Source: UBA3775 sp964625275 (GTDB taxonomy: Bacteria > Bacillota > Clostridia > Lachnospirales > Lachnospiraceae). Taken from it: a DNA stretch of 24,808 bases. Below, in pieces: positions 7,564 through 16,365 of this stretch. Within the stretch, counting starts at the first letter, position 1. The number at the start of each line of letters is the position of its first letter. The stretch covers positions 1 to 24,808 of the forward strand of contig CAZVBH010000028.1 in assembly GCA_964625275.1 (NCBI GenBank), given 5' to 3'. The notes beneath the pieces were generated by a model. It was not told the DNA's origin. It did no database searches and saw nothing but the letters and a program-made list of their open reading frames with translations. Made by a program: the position numbers and the translations under genes.

Positions 7564-9165
7564 ATGTATAGAATACATCAGATAAAGGTGCCATTTAAGC
7601 ATGGCAAAGAGGACATAAAAAAGCAGGCAGCTTTTATTCTTGGAATTAAGCCTGAGGAAATAACCAAGCTTAAGCTTTTTAAGCGCTCAATTGATGCCAG
7701 AAAGGGTGATTTAAAATATGTTTATGCTGTCGACGTTGAAACAAACCATAAGCCTAAACGTAAGTTTAAACCTAATGAGGTATCTATTGTAGAGCCTGTT
7801 GATTATGTAATTCCTAAAGTTAGCACCGCTCCTTCTAATCGTCCTGTTGTAATAGGCTTTGGACCTGCAGGTATTTTTTGCACATATCTTCTGGCCAAGG
7901 CAGGTCTTAAACCTATATGTTTTGAAAGAGGCCAGGATGCACTTACACGTAAAAAAGATGTTGAAGCCTTTTGGAGTGGCGAGAAAATAAATCCTGAATC
8001 AAATGTATGCTTTGGTGAGGGTGGTGCAGGAACCTTTTCAGATGGAAAATTAAATACTCTTATCAAGGATAAAGACGGAAAAGGCAGATTTGTACTTCAA
8101 TGCTTTCACAGGTTTGGAGCGCCTGAGGATATTCTGTATGATTCTAAGCCACACATTGGTACGGACAGCCTTATTGATATAATTATAAATATGCGAAATG
8201 AGATTAAGAGTCTTGGTGGAGAAGTTAAATTTGGCTCAAGACTTGAAGATATTTCGCTAAATGACAAGGGTGAACTCGAGGCTGTAATAATTAATGGCTC
8301 AAAGGTTAGGACTGATTTTTGCGTACTTGCTACAGGCCATAGTGCAAGAGATACCTTTGAAATGCTTAATAATAATAAAATTAAAATGGAATCAAAGGCT
8401 TATGCGATTGGGGTTCGAGTAATGCATCCGCAAAGCCTTATAAATAAAAGTCAGTATGGTGATTATGCTGACAAGCTTCCTCCGGCCTCTTATAAGCTGA
8501 CTCACACCTGCAGGAACGGAAGAGGCGTTTACTCCTTCTGTATGTGTCCGGGAGGATATGTAGTAAATGCATCAGGTGAAGCCTCTGAGACTTTAGTTAA
8601 TGGCATGAGCTATTCAGGACGGAACGGAGATACTGCCAATTCAGCAATTGTATGTACCGTTGGACCTGAAGACTTTAAAAATGATGGTTTTGGTGAGGAG
8701 CCTCTTTCCGGTATGTATTTTCAAAAGAAGTATGAGGCGATAACCTTTAAAGAAGGCAATGGAATGATTCCAATTCAGTATTTAAAGGATTTCAGAACCG
8801 GTGACGTTTCAGAAATTAAAGATGAAAAGCTTGCCATTAAAGGTAAGTATACCAATGGCCTGGTTAATAAATGCCTGCCTTCTTATGTGACCGAAAGTAT
8901 TGCAGAAGGTATGGAGGCCTTTGATAAAAAAATCCATGGCTTTGGAGCTGATAAAACAATACTTTGCGGCATTGAGACAAGAACCTCAAGTCCTGTGAGA
9001 ATTGTCAGAGATGAACAGCTACAGTCTAATATCAAAGGCATATTTCCATGTGGCGAGGGTGCGGGCTATGCAGGAGGAATCATGTCAGCGGCACTTGATG
9101 GTATCAGAGTTGCTGAATATATAATTAGTTCAGCAATTTGTGGTGAAGATGGTAATAAGCAATAG
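7564..9165 (+). CDS. Uncharacterised FAD-dependent dehydrogenase (COG2509 type)
   Basis: A 533-residue flavoprotein. Residues 1-60 are a small ferredoxin-like domain (MYRIHQIKVPFKHGKEDIKKQ...FKRSIDARKGDLKYVYAVDV) typical of this family. The FAD-binding GFGPAG is at about 98-103, then GEGGAGTFSDGKLNT and VLATGHSARDTFEML. The C-terminal GEGAGYAGGIMSAALDGIRVAEYI closes the FAD site. Function is unknown for the family. It follows the HI0933-type flavoprotein with a 9-base gap and an AAGGAGA ribosome binding site, so the two are co-transcribed and may act on related substrates. Confidence 0.9.
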   Translation: MYRIHQIKVPFKHGKEDIKKQAAFILGIKPEEITKLKLFKRSIDARKGDLKYVYAVDVETNHKPKRKFKPNEVSIVEPVDYVIPKVSTAPSNRPVVIGFGPAGIFCTYLLAKAGLKPICFERGQDALTRKKDVEAFWSGEKINPESNVCFGEGGAGTFSDGKLNTLIKDKDGKGRFVLQCFHRFGAPEDILYDSKPHIGTDSLIDIIINMRNEIKSLGGEVKFGSRLEDISLNDKGELEAVIINGSKVRTDFCVLATGHSARDTFEMLNNNKIKMESKAYAIGVRVMHPQSLINKSQYGDYADKLPPASYKLTHTCRNGRGVYSFCMCPGGYVVNASGEASETLVNGMSYSGRNGDTANSAIVCTVGPEDFKNDGFGEEPLSGMYFQKKYEAITFKEGNGMIPIQYLKDFRTGDVSEIKDEKLAIKGKYTNGLVNKCLPSYVTESIAEGMEAFDKKIHGFGADKTILCGIETRTSSPVRIVRDEQLQSNIKGIFPCGEGAGYAGGIMSAALDGIRVAEYIISSAICGEDGNKQ

Positions 9166-9186
9166 CTAAAATGTTTTTGTGTTAAA

Positions 9187-9257
9187 TTAACCTTGAGAAA
9201 CTAAGTGGCATTAAGGTTATGAGCAAGTAGTGAAGCGGACCCGTAATATCCGCTTTG
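9187..9257 (-). repeat. Dispersed repeat, family R, short copy R5 (internal module deleted)
   Basis: Read on the - strand this is CAAAGCGG...GTCCGCTTC...GCTCATAACCTTAATGCCACTT, i.e. module A of the element seen at 21088. Module B is then missing, and AAGGTTAA closes the element. The outer inverted repeat is kept (AACCTT at 9189-9194 and AAGGTT at 9213-9218). It fills most of the 124-base gap between the flavoprotein gene and the cyclo-ligase gene, and the ribosome binding site of the next gene lies beyond it. Confidence 0.75.
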
Positions 9258-9289
9258 ATGCACTTAATTACATTACATGAGGTGATTTT

Positions 9290-9874
9290 ATGAAGTATGA
9301 TGGACGAGATTTTAATGACAAGAAGGAATTAAGAGAGTATCTTAAAAAGAAGAGATCTTCTATGACCTTCAATCGAATTATGATGCATTCAGGAATTATT
9401 TCAAAGACTTTATTTGGATTAGATGTTTATAAGGAAAGCGATGTGGTTCTTGCATATGTAAGCTATAGCTCTGAGGTGGGCACACATTTCCTGATTAAGC
9501 ATGCACTTGAGCATGGCAAAAAGGTAGCCGTACCTAAGGTGCTTAGCAAAACAGAAATGGAATTTTATTATATTGACAGCCTGGAAGAGCTTGAACCCGG
9601 AGCTTTTAATATTCTTGAGCCAAAGACAGCAAAGGCTGTAGAATATGAAGAGGGCAAGAAGTATATTATGCTCTTACCCGGCATTGCATTTGACAGTAAT
9701 AAAAACAGACTAGGCTATGGCGGAGGATATTATGACAGATATCTTTCTAAGCATAAGGACATTTATAAGATTATGCTTGCCTATGAGCTTGAAAAGATGG
9801 ACGAGCCATTACCATGTGATGAGCTTGATGTTCCATCCGATATTATTATAACTGAATTAAAGGTTTATAACTAA
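9290..9874 (+). CDS. 5-formyltetrahydrofolate cyclo-ligase
   Basis: A 194-residue cytoplasmic enzyme that converts 5-formyl-THF to 5,10-methenyl-THF with ATP. It has the family-defining C-terminal motif LPGIAFDSNKNRLGYGGGYYDRYL, with the glycine-rich ATP/phosphate loop at about 142-150. The N-terminal DKKELREYLKKKRSSM helix, and VVLAYVSYSSEVGTHFLIKHAL for the substrate site, also match. Length is normal. The ribosome binding site GAGGTGA lies before the start. It is preceded by a family R repeat and followed by short tandem repeats, so it may be a single-gene unit. The gene is also called fthC, yqgN or ygfA in other species. Confidence 0.94.
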   Translation: MKYDGRDFNDKKELREYLKKKRSSMTFNRIMMHSGIISKTLFGLDVYKESDVVLAYVSYSSEVGTHFLIKHALEHGKKVAVPKVLSKTEMEFYYIDSLEELEPGAFNILEPKTAKAVEYEEGKKYIMLLPGIAFDSNKNRLGYGGGYYDRYLSKHKDIYKIMLAYELEKMDEPLPCDELDVPSDIIITELKVYN

Positions 9875-9909
9875 TTAAATGATAATGAAGTTTTCGAATA
9901 GTGAGTTTA

Positions 9910-9971
9910 ATATAACTGTAAACTGATATAACTGTAAGCTGCATAAAAGTAAACTGTTATAATACTAAACT
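9910..9971 (+). repeat. 16-bp degenerate tandem repeat before miaB, with a -10 hexamer
   Basis: About four units are seen: ATATAACTGTAAACTG (9910-9925), ATATAACTGTAAGCTG (9926-9941), then decayed 15-base units at 9942-9956 and 9957-9971. The last unit contains TATAAT at 9958-9963, a possible -10 for miaB; no good -35 is present at the right distance. Confidence 0.6.
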
Positions 9972-9995
9972 ATGAATAACTTCTTTGGAGGATTA

Positions 9996-11453
9996 ATGAC
10001 TGATATATATTTAGAGGAAACCCTAAAGCAGATAGATGAGACAGGTGCCGCACCGATAAAGGAGCCAATGCGCCAGTATTATTTTATTAAAAAGCTTAGA
10101 AAATTAATTGCTGAACGAACTGCCGAGGCAGGTCATCCACTTACTTACAACATTCAGACCTTCGGCTGCCAGATGAATGCAAAGGATTCTGAAAAGCTTG
10201 CAGGAATTTTAAAATCAGTAGGTTACGTTGAAGCCGATACCGAAAAAGCTGATTTTGTGCTTTACAATACCTGTACGGTAAGGGAAAATGCCAATACAAA
10301 GGTTTATGGCAGAATTGGATACTTAGGTAATCTTAAAAGTAAAAACAAAAACATGATTATTGCTCTTTGCGGCTGTATGATGCAGGAGGAGCACGTTGTA
10401 GCAAAGATTGAAGAAAGCTATAGATTTGTTGATATAATTTTTGGAACCTTTAATATATATAAGCTGGCTGAGCTTATTTTTGAGCGTTTTACAAAGCCAT
10501 CTAAAAAGCCATTAGTTGATGTTCTTCAAAAATCAGATGAAATTGTAGAGGAGCTGCCCTCTGAACAGAAATATGGTTTTAAGGCAGGCGTAAATATAAT
10601 GTATGGCTGTAACAATTTTTGCAGCTATTGTATTGTACCTTATGTAAGAGGACGTGAAAAAAGCAGACGACCTGAGGACATAGTCAATGAAGTAAGAGAG
10701 CTTGTCTCAAAAGGCGTAATTGAAGTTATGCTCCTTGGACAAAATGTCAATTCTTATGGTAAGAATTTTGACGAGCCTGTAAGCTTTGCTAAGCTTTTGA
10801 ACATGGTATCAAGGGTTGAAGGCCTTCAAAGAATAAGATTTATGACACCTCATCCTAAGGATCTTTCTGATGAGCTTATTGAAGAAATTGCTGTTAATCC
10901 TAAGGTATGTAAGCATGTGCACCTTCCATTACAGAGTGGCTCCACAGAAATTCTTAAAAAGATGAACAGACATTATACTAAAGAAGACTATCTGAAGCTT
11001 GTTAATAAAATAAAGGAAAGAATCCCTGAGGCAGCTGTTACTGCGGACATAATTGTTGGATTCCCCGGAGAGACAGAAGAGGATTTTCAGGAAACTATTG
11101 ATGTTGTCAAAAAAGCAGGCTACATAGGAGCTTATACCTTCCAGTATTCTCCAAGACGTGGAACACCGGCTGCAAAGCTTCCGGGACATCTTACAGACGA
11201 GGTAATGAAAGACAGATTTGACAGACTCTTAGAGGTTATTCATGAATGTACTGCAGCTGAGACTGTTAAGGCAGTAGGTAGTGAGAAGACAGTTCTGGCA
11301 GAAGAGTATAATGAAGCCAAGGGAACCATTGCAGGAAGGCTTGATAATAATCTTTTAGTACATTTTGAAGGAGATAAAGAGCTTCTGGGAAAATTAGTAA
11401 ATGTAAGACTTGATGAATGTAAGGGATTTTATTATTTGGGAAGTATAGTATAG
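9996..11453 (+). CDS. miaB: tRNA-2-methylthio-N6-isopentenyladenosine synthase MiaB
   Basis: A 485-residue radical-SAM methylthiotransferase that adds a methylthio group to i6A37 of tRNAs reading UNN codons. The N-terminal UPF0004 domain has three cluster cysteines (about C58 in TFGCQMN, C93 in NTCTVREN, C127 in CGCMMQ). The radical SAM CxxxCxxC is at about 205-212 (YGCNNFCSYCIVPYVRGREKSR). A C-terminal TRAM domain follows. The NTCTVREN and GCNNFC motifs point to MiaB rather than RimO or MtaB. An ATG at 9972 is in frame, but GGAGG at 9987-9991 serves the ATG at 9996. The roughly 40-residue helical N-terminal extension is usual in clostridial MiaB. Confidence 0.95.
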   Translation: MTDIYLEETLKQIDETGAAPIKEPMRQYYFIKKLRKLIAERTAEAGHPLTYNIQTFGCQMNAKDSEKLAGILKSVGYVEADTEKADFVLYNTCTVRENANTKVYGRIGYLGNLKSKNKNMIIALCGCMMQEEHVVAKIEESYRFVDIIFGTFNIYKLAELIFERFTKPSKKPLVDVLQKSDEIVEELPSEQKYGFKAGVNIMYGCNNFCSYCIVPYVRGREKSRRPEDIVNEVRELVSKGVIEVMLLGQNVNSYGKNFDEPVSFAKLLNMVSRVEGLQRIRFMTPHPKDLSDELIEEIAVNPKVCKHVHLPLQSGSTEILKKMNRHYTKEDYLKLVNKIKERIPEAAVTADIIVGFPGETEEDFQETIDVVKKAGYIGAYTFQYSPRRGTPAAKLPGHLTDEVMKDRFDRLLEVIHECTAAETVKAVGSEKTVLAEEYNEAKGTIAGRLDNNLLVHFEGDKELLGKLVNVRLDECKGFYYLGSIV

Positions 11454-11571
11454 CTGCTTACCTTAAGATAAAAATTTGAAAAAAATAAATTAAAGTTTTT
11501 TTGTTTTGATTAATTTGGTATAGATGTTTGCTTTATGAAAGATTGTAAAAGTCTATGTTTAGGGGATTATA

Positions 11572-12894
11572 ATGTATAACATAATTTTAAAGAAAAAGCG
11601 TGGTTGCATTCTTACAAAAGCTGAAATCGATTTTGTAGTGCAAGGGTATACAAAGGGTGAAATACCGGATTATCAGATGAGTGCATTGCTGATGGCAATC
11701 TGCTTAAATGGTATGACTAAAGAGGAAACTGTTAATCTTACATTAGCCATGGCTGAAAGCGGTGATATGCTTGATTTATCTTCGATAAATGGAATAAAAG
11801 CAGACAAGCATTCAACAGGTGGCGTAGGAGATAAGACATCACTTGTTGTTGCACCTATTGCAGCTGCAAATGGAGTTGCAATGGCTAAGATGAGTGGCAA
11901 AGGACTTGGTCATACCGGCGGTACAATTGATAAGCTTCAGGCAATTCCGGGTTTTAGAACTGCTCTTTCAAATGACGAATTTATGGAGTGTGTAAGAAAA
12001 ACCGGCATTGCAATTGTTGAACAGTCACTAGACCTTGCACCGGCTGATAAAAAGATTTATGCTCTTAGAGATGTTACTGCAACTGTGGACAGTATGCCAT
12101 TAATTGCCTCAAGTATAATGAGTAAAAAGCTTGCAGCAGGAGCTGATGTGATTGTACTGGATGTCAAGACCGGCAGTGGAGCTTTTATGAAAAAACTTGA
12201 CGATGCACTTGCATTAGCTCGTGAAATGATTGAAATTGGCAAAGCTTCCGGCAGAAAAATGTATGCACTTATCAGCGATATGAATCAACCACTTGGTTCC
12301 TACATTGGAAACATGCTTGAGGTTTTAGAGGCTGTGGATGTGCTTAAGGGAAAAGGACCTGAGGATTTAAAAGAGGCATGTCTCTATTTATCTGCATTGA
12401 TTATGCATGGTGCTGGAGTTGTTAAAGATATTGATGAAGGTATCGAGCTTGCAAAGGAGACAATAAGCTCAGGACGTGCACTTGAAAAATTTAAAGAATT
12501 TGTCTCATCTCAGGGTGGAAGCAACGATTTTATTGATAATCCTTCTAAATATCTTAAGTATTCACGTATTGTAGAGGTTAAAGCTGATGAAGAAGGCTTT
12601 GTTTCATCAATAGATACAGAAAAAGTTGGTCTTGCTTCGATGAAGCTTGGAGGTGGCAGAGAGAAGAAGGAGGATTTGATTGATCCTTCGGTTGGAATTA
12701 AAATTGAAAAAAAGCTTGGAGATAAAGTTACTGTGGGTGATACTATTGCTTCACTTTATGTAAATTCTGAGGAACAGCTTGAAGGTGCTATCAAGCTTTT
12801 AAAAGAGGCTTATTCCATCAAAGGAGCTAAAGAGGTGAGCACATATCGGCATCTCTACGGATACTTTAAAGAACTTCAGTATACCGAGGTGTAG
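11572..12894 (+). CDS. pdp: Pyrimidine-nucleoside phosphorylase
   Basis: A 440-residue enzyme that splits thymidine, uridine and deoxyuridine with phosphate to base plus (deoxy)ribose-1-phosphate (nucleoside salvage, cytoplasm). The thymidine/pyrimidine phosphorylase signature SGKGLGHTGGTIDKLQAI is intact. The phosphate-binding KHSTGGVGDKTSL loop (about 80-92) and the C-terminal lipoyl-like domain (VGIKIEKKLGDKVTVGDTIASLYV) are present. Gram-positive members usually accept both uridine and thymidine, hence pdp rather than deoA; the two cannot be separated with certainty here. The ribosome binding site is AGGGGA just before the ATG. Confidence 0.93.
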   Translation: MYNIILKKKRGCILTKAEIDFVVQGYTKGEIPDYQMSALLMAICLNGMTKEETVNLTLAMAESGDMLDLSSINGIKADKHSTGGVGDKTSLVVAPIAAANGVAMAKMSGKGLGHTGGTIDKLQAIPGFRTALSNDEFMECVRKTGIAIVEQSLDLAPADKKIYALRDVTATVDSMPLIASSIMSKKLAAGADVIVLDVKTGSGAFMKKLDDALALAREMIEIGKASGRKMYALISDMNQPLGSYIGNMLEVLEAVDVLKGKGPEDLKEACLYLSALIMHGAGVVKDIDEGIELAKETISSGRALEKFKEFVSSQGGSNDFIDNPSKYLKYSRIVEVKADEEGFVSSIDTEKVGLASMKLGGGREKKEDLIDPSVGIKIEKKLGDKVTVGDTIASLYVNSEEQLEGAIKLLKEAYSIKGAKEVSTYRHLYGYFKELQYTEV

Positions 12895-12969
12895 AATAAG
12901 GACGGTGAGAGGGGATTTTGTGATGTATAAATAAATATAATTGTGCATATGAATTAATAAAGTGTGTTT

Positions 12970-14181
12970 ATGATATATATGCTGATTGTTAATTATCTGA
13001 ATAGAAAATTTATTTCTACTTGTTGTCTATTATTGGCGGAACTGATTTTCAACTTTAATACGTTACCTGTTTCAGTTAGTGCTGTTAGCACTTTTAATTA
13101 TGAGCTATCATATGATGTGGATGCTTATGTGCTTTATGAGATTAATACGGATACGATAGTCCTTTCTTCGAATAGTGATGATAGGCTGGCACCTGCGAGT
13201 ATTACTAAAATTATGACTTTAATTTTAATTTATGATGCTTTGGCTGCCGGTGATATTTCTAAAGATGATCTTGTGACTGTTAGTGAGCATGCTGCCGGTA
13301 TGGGCGGCTCACAGATTTATCTTGAGGCTAATGAGGAGATGAGCGTTGAAAATTTAATTAAAAGCATTGTTATTGCTAGCGCCAATGATGCATGTACGGC
13401 AATGGCTGAATTTATTGCCGGTAGTGAGAGTGCTTTTGTTGAAAGAATGAATGAGAAAGCTTTGGAGCTTGGCATGACTAATACTAATTTTGTTAATTGC
13501 TGTGGCCTTGATGCTGAAAATCACTATTCTTCAGCTCTTGACATAGCCAAAATGTCCGATTATCTTCTTAACAATTATCCGGAAATTCAGGAGTATACAC
13601 TTACATGGATGGATACAATTTATCACGAAACTTCTAAGGGAAGGACTGAGTTCGGTCTAACAAATACCAACAAAATGATAAAATATTATAACGGAATTAC
13701 AGGCTTGAAAACCGGTTCGACCTCGAATGCGGGCTATTCAGTTAGTAGTAGTGCTAAAAGAGCTGATACATATTATGTTGCGGTTGTATTGGGTGCTGAT
13801 AGTACAAAAGAGAGATTTTTGGCTGCAGGTGAATTATTAGACTATGGGTTTGCTAATGGTGAAGTTAAAAAGCTTTCAGCTGATGAGCTTACTCAGACTA
13901 TAAGCATTTCGGGAATGCAAAAATCTGAGTACAGCTTTGTCTCTAATGAAGATGCGTATATTTTCTTGTCCGGAGAAGAAAGCCTTGAAGAAATTGAATT
14001 GTGCTTTGAAGCTGACGAGCAATATAAAGAGGCTAAGGCAGGAGACAATTACGGAACGCTTTTGATAATTTTAGACGGAAATGTGATTGAGTCAGTAGAT
14101 ATGTATGCTGAAGAGGATGTCAAGAAGGTTTCTTTTTTCTATTATTTTAAGCTGCTGAATTCTTGCAATCTTTTTCAATAA
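12970..14181 (+). CDS. D-alanyl-D-alanine carboxypeptidase (PBP5/DacF family)
   Basis: A roughly 403-residue secreted serine peptidase that trims the pentapeptide of peptidoglycan. Counting from the GTG at 12964, the catalytic motifs are SITK (S79, K82), SAN (139-141) and KTG (249-251, GLKTGSTSNAG), all intact. The N-terminus is a signal peptide: a basic NYLNRKF, a hydrophobic core, then a likely cut after PVSVSA near residue 40. Starts at GTG 12964, ATG 12970 and ATG 12979 are all possible and none has a clear ribosome binding site; 12970 is chosen as the longest ATG form. The C-terminus (KKVSFFYYFKLLNSCNLFQ) is short and unusual for the family, which often ends in an amphipathic anchor helix. 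Confidence 0.9.
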   Translation: MIYMLIVNYLNRKFISTCCLLLAELIFNFNTLPVSVSAVSTFNYELSYDVDAYVLYEINTDTIVLSSNSDDRLAPASITKIMTLILIYDALAAGDISKDDLVTVSEHAAGMGGSQIYLEANEEMSVENLIKSIVIASANDACTAMAEFIAGSESAFVERMNEKALELGMTNTNFVNCCGLDAENHYSSALDIAKMSDYLLNNYPEIQEYTLTWMDTIYHETSKGRTEFGLTNTNKMIKYYNGITGLKTGSTSNAGYSVSSSAKRADTYYVAVVLGADSTKERFLAAGELLDYGFANGEVKKLSADELTQTISISGMQKSEYSFVSNEDAYIFLSGEESLEEIELCFEADEQYKEAKAGDNYGTLLIILDGNVIESVDMYAEEDVKKVSFFYYFKLLNSCNLFQ

Positions 14182-14183
14182 TA

Positions 14184-14242
14184 TTGCATTTTTTATACCG
14201 ATATAGTAAAATATTTAAATATTTGAGCTTATGAGCTCAAAT
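14184..14242 (+). promoter_or_regulatory. Probable promoter and leader hairpin before the MNT gene
   Basis: TTGCAT (14184-14189), a 17-base spacer and TAAAAT (14207-14212) form a plausible promoter. It is followed at once by an 8-bp hairpin (ATTTGAGC 14221-14228 with GCTCAAAT 14235-14242), which could be an operator. The rest of the 124-base gap leads to the AGAGG ribosome binding site at 14296. Confidence 0.45.
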
Positions 14243-14305
14243 AGCAGAAAATCACACAAAGAATTTTGGCAAGCTTATTCTTTGCTGTAGAAAGTAGAGG
14301 CTGAT

Positions 14306-14653
14306 ATGAGTACTGTATTAAATTTGCACAAAATAAATCCTATTAAGAGACAGATTGTTAATAGTATAGTTGATGAAATTAAGAATGATGATCATGTCAG
14401 TAAGGTTGTGATTTTTGGAAGCTCAATAAGAAATGATTGCAGAGATAAAAGTGATCTTGACATTGCCGTTCAATGGAGTGAAGAATGTTTTGATGAAAAT
14501 TGGATTTTTAAACCATTTACTTTACCAATTTTTAAAATGATATATAGGCATACTAATGGAAAAGCTGATATTATTCCAATTGGTTATGAGGGAGAATTGA
14601 ATAAAGCAATTAAGGAGGGAGTAGTAGTATATGAAAAAGACAATGTATTATAG
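14306..14653 (+). CDS. MNT-type nucleotidyltransferase (possible HEPN-toxin antitoxin)
   Basis: A 115-residue minimal nucleotidyltransferase of the DNA polymerase beta fold. The active-site pattern is complete: GSS at 38-40 in VVIFGSSIRN, then D50 and D52 in SDLDIAV, with a candidate third acid at D88 (GKADIIPI). Proteins of this size usually pair with a HEPN RNase toxin as a toxin-antitoxin system, the MNT partner modifying the toxin. A short reading frame overlaps its end, in the place where the HEPN gene would normally sit, but it is only 31 codons long. The promoter is probably its own. Confidence 0.82.
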   Translation: MSTVLNLHKINPIKRQIVNSIVDEIKNDDHVSKVVIFGSSIRNDCRDKSDLDIAVQWSEECFDENWIFKPFTLPIFKMIYRHTNGKADIIPIGYEGELNKAIKEGVVVYEKDNVL

Positions 14654-14726
14654 ATCAAAGGTAATGTTGAACAATGTTAAGTCTTATATGGAATTAATTT
14701 GTAAGAATTCGGTGGAAAATTCATGA
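14631..14726 (+). pseudogene. 31-codon stub, possible remnant of the HEPN partner of the MNT gene
   Basis: This frame starts within the end of the MNT gene (overlap 14631-14653), has AAGGAGG at 14612-14618 some 12 bases before its ATG, and stops at TGA 14724-14726. It encodes MKKTMYYRSKVMLNNVKSYM plus eleven more residues. The overlapping coupled start is the normal arrangement of an MNT-HEPN pair, and the sequence looks like the first helix of a HEPN-like protein. The frame ends exactly at the ATGA where the next gene starts, which suggests that a deletion removed the rest. It could instead be a short coupling peptide. Confidence 0.4.
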
Positions 14727-15544
14727 AAATAATTGTTGTTGTCCTTATAATAATTTTATTGCTTTTAATATATTTGGTTTTTGAGTATAAGCATCTTGAG
14801 GTGACTCATTTTAAAATAAATACAGGACGGGGACTTGGGATACGTGCAGCCGTTATTTCGGATTACCACAATATGGATTATGGTTCTGAAAAAATGAAAG
14901 ATCTGATTAAGGCGAACAATTGTAACTGCATTTTTATAAATGGGGATTTGGTTGTTCATGACGAAAATATGAATATATATTCATCAGATATGATTAGGTG
15001 GCTTTCATTACTTAAGCTACCGACCTATTTTTCTTTAGGAAATCATGAATTAAAGTTTAGAATCAAATATCCGGAGGCTTATGAAAAGCTTCTTTTTGAA
15101 TTGAAAAAATTTGGTGTTACTGTTCTTGATAATGAAACACTAGATTGCGGCGATTTTGTTGTTAGTGGATATTCCGGTGATCTTGCACACTATTCAAAAT
15201 TTAAGAAAAGATATCCACTTACTTTAGGTGAGATGAAAGCTTCAATTCCTGAAGTGAATACAGATAAGCTTCACATTTTATTAGCACATAATCCGGCTTA
15301 TTTTGAAATTTATAAAGAATGGGGTGCTGATTTGGTTCTTTCAGGTCATCTTCATGGTGGAATAGTGAGACTTCCGTTCATTGGTGGTCTTTTATCGCCA
15401 CAGACGTTTTTCAGAAGAGGCTACGATGCCGGTCTTTATCAATCCGGTGGTTCTAAGATGTTGGTTTCGAGAGGTCTGGGGGTTCATACAATACCGATAA
15501 GATTTAATAACAGACCTGAGCTTATGATTGTTGATATTGACTAA
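14723..15544 (+). CDS. Membrane-anchored metallophosphoesterase (YkuE-like)
   Basis: A 273-residue calcineurin-like phosphoesterase. Residues 3-21 are an almost pure Ile/Leu/Val helix that anchors the enzyme on the outer face of the membrane. The metal-binding motifs appear in order: D47-x-H49 (ISDYHN), GD at about 74-75, GNHE at 106-109, a later LAHNP, and GHLHGG. The substrate is unknown; YkuE-like members act on cell-wall or lipid-linked phosphodiesters or on UDP-diacylglucosamine analogues. The second motif residue is Tyr where Leu is usual (DYH for DLH). The start codon overlaps the stop of the upstream stub (ATGA). Confidence 0.88.
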   Translation: MKIIVVVLIIILLLLIYLVFEYKHLEVTHFKINTGRGLGIRAAVISDYHNMDYGSEKMKDLIKANNCNCIFINGDLVVHDENMNIYSSDMIRWLSLLKLPTYFSLGNHELKFRIKYPEAYEKLLFELKKFGVTVLDNETLDCGDFVVSGYSGDLAHYSKFKKRYPLTLGEMKASIPEVNTDKLHILLAHNPAYFEIYKEWGADLVLSGHLHGGIVRLPFIGGLLSPQTFFRRGYDAGLYQSGGSKMLVSRGLGVHTIPIRFNNRPELMIVDID

Positions 15545-15568
15545 AATTAATTTTGTTAGGAGAAATTA

Positions 15569-16348
15569 ATGAATTCATTACCTGTAACCTTGGATGTATT
15601 TGATGGTCCGTTGGACCTGCTTTTATATCTGGTTGAGAAAAATAAAGTTGAAATTTATGATATACCTATTGCTGAAATTACAGACCAGTATATTGAATAT
15701 ATCAAGCTTATGCAGGAAAATCAGATGGAAGTTATGAGTGATTTTCTTGTAATGGCTGCAGTTCTTTTGAAAATTAAGTCTGCCATGCTTCTTCCAAAGC
15801 CTGAGGATGACAGCGAGGTACCTGAGGATGACCCCAGGATGGAGCTTGCCAACAGACTTATGGAATATAAAATGTATAAATTTGCGGCTGCAAGCCTTAG
15901 AGATATGTCTGTTGAAGCTTCAAAGCGCCTTTACAGGAGTGAAAACCTTCCACCCGAGGTAGAGGGCTACAAAGAGCCGGTTAAGGCTGAGGATGTAATT
16001 GGAAATACTACACTTGAATTACTTACACAGATTTTTAATGATGTAATTAAACGTAATGCAAATCGACTTGATCCAATCAGAAGTAATTTCGGCAAGATAC
16101 AAAAAGAGGAGGTCAACTTTACTGAAAAGGTAATGAAGATTCAGGAATACGGACTTGCTCATAAAAAATGCAGCTTCAGAAAACTTCTTGAGGATTCTCA
16201 TAATAAGGTAGAGGTTATTGTTACTTTTCTTGGTATTCTCGAGCTTATTAAAATGGGAAGAGTTGAAATAGTGCAGGAGGATACTTTTTCAGAAATTGAA
16301 GTTACTTTCCTGGCAGATGATGTAGTTGCAGTTGAAGCTTACTTGTAA
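15569..16348 (+). CDS. scpA: Segregation and condensation protein A
   Basis: A 259-residue kleisin subunit that bridges the SMC heads with ScpB, for chromosome condensation and segregation. The start MNSLPVTLDVFDGPLDLLLYLVEKNKVEIYDIPIAEITDQYI is the conserved ScpA N-terminal signature. The region FLVMAAVLLKIKSAMLLP follows, and the C-terminal winged helix (VIVTFLGILELIKMGRVEIVQEDTFSEIEVTF) is complete. It has an AGGAG ribosome binding site. scpB starts 17 bases downstream, so the two form an operon. Confidence 0.96.
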   Translation: MNSLPVTLDVFDGPLDLLLYLVEKNKVEIYDIPIAEITDQYIEYIKLMQENQMEVMSDFLVMAAVLLKIKSAMLLPKPEDDSEVPEDDPRMELANRLMEYKMYKFAAASLRDMSVEASKRLYRSENLPPEVEGYKEPVKAEDVIGNTTLELLTQIFNDVIKRNANRLDPIRSNFGKIQKEEVNFTEKVMKIQEYGLAHKKCSFRKLLEDSHNKVEVIVTFLGILELIKMGRVEIVQEDTFSEIEVTFLADDVVAVEAYL

Positions 16349-16365
16349 GAAAATGGAGTTTTAAA

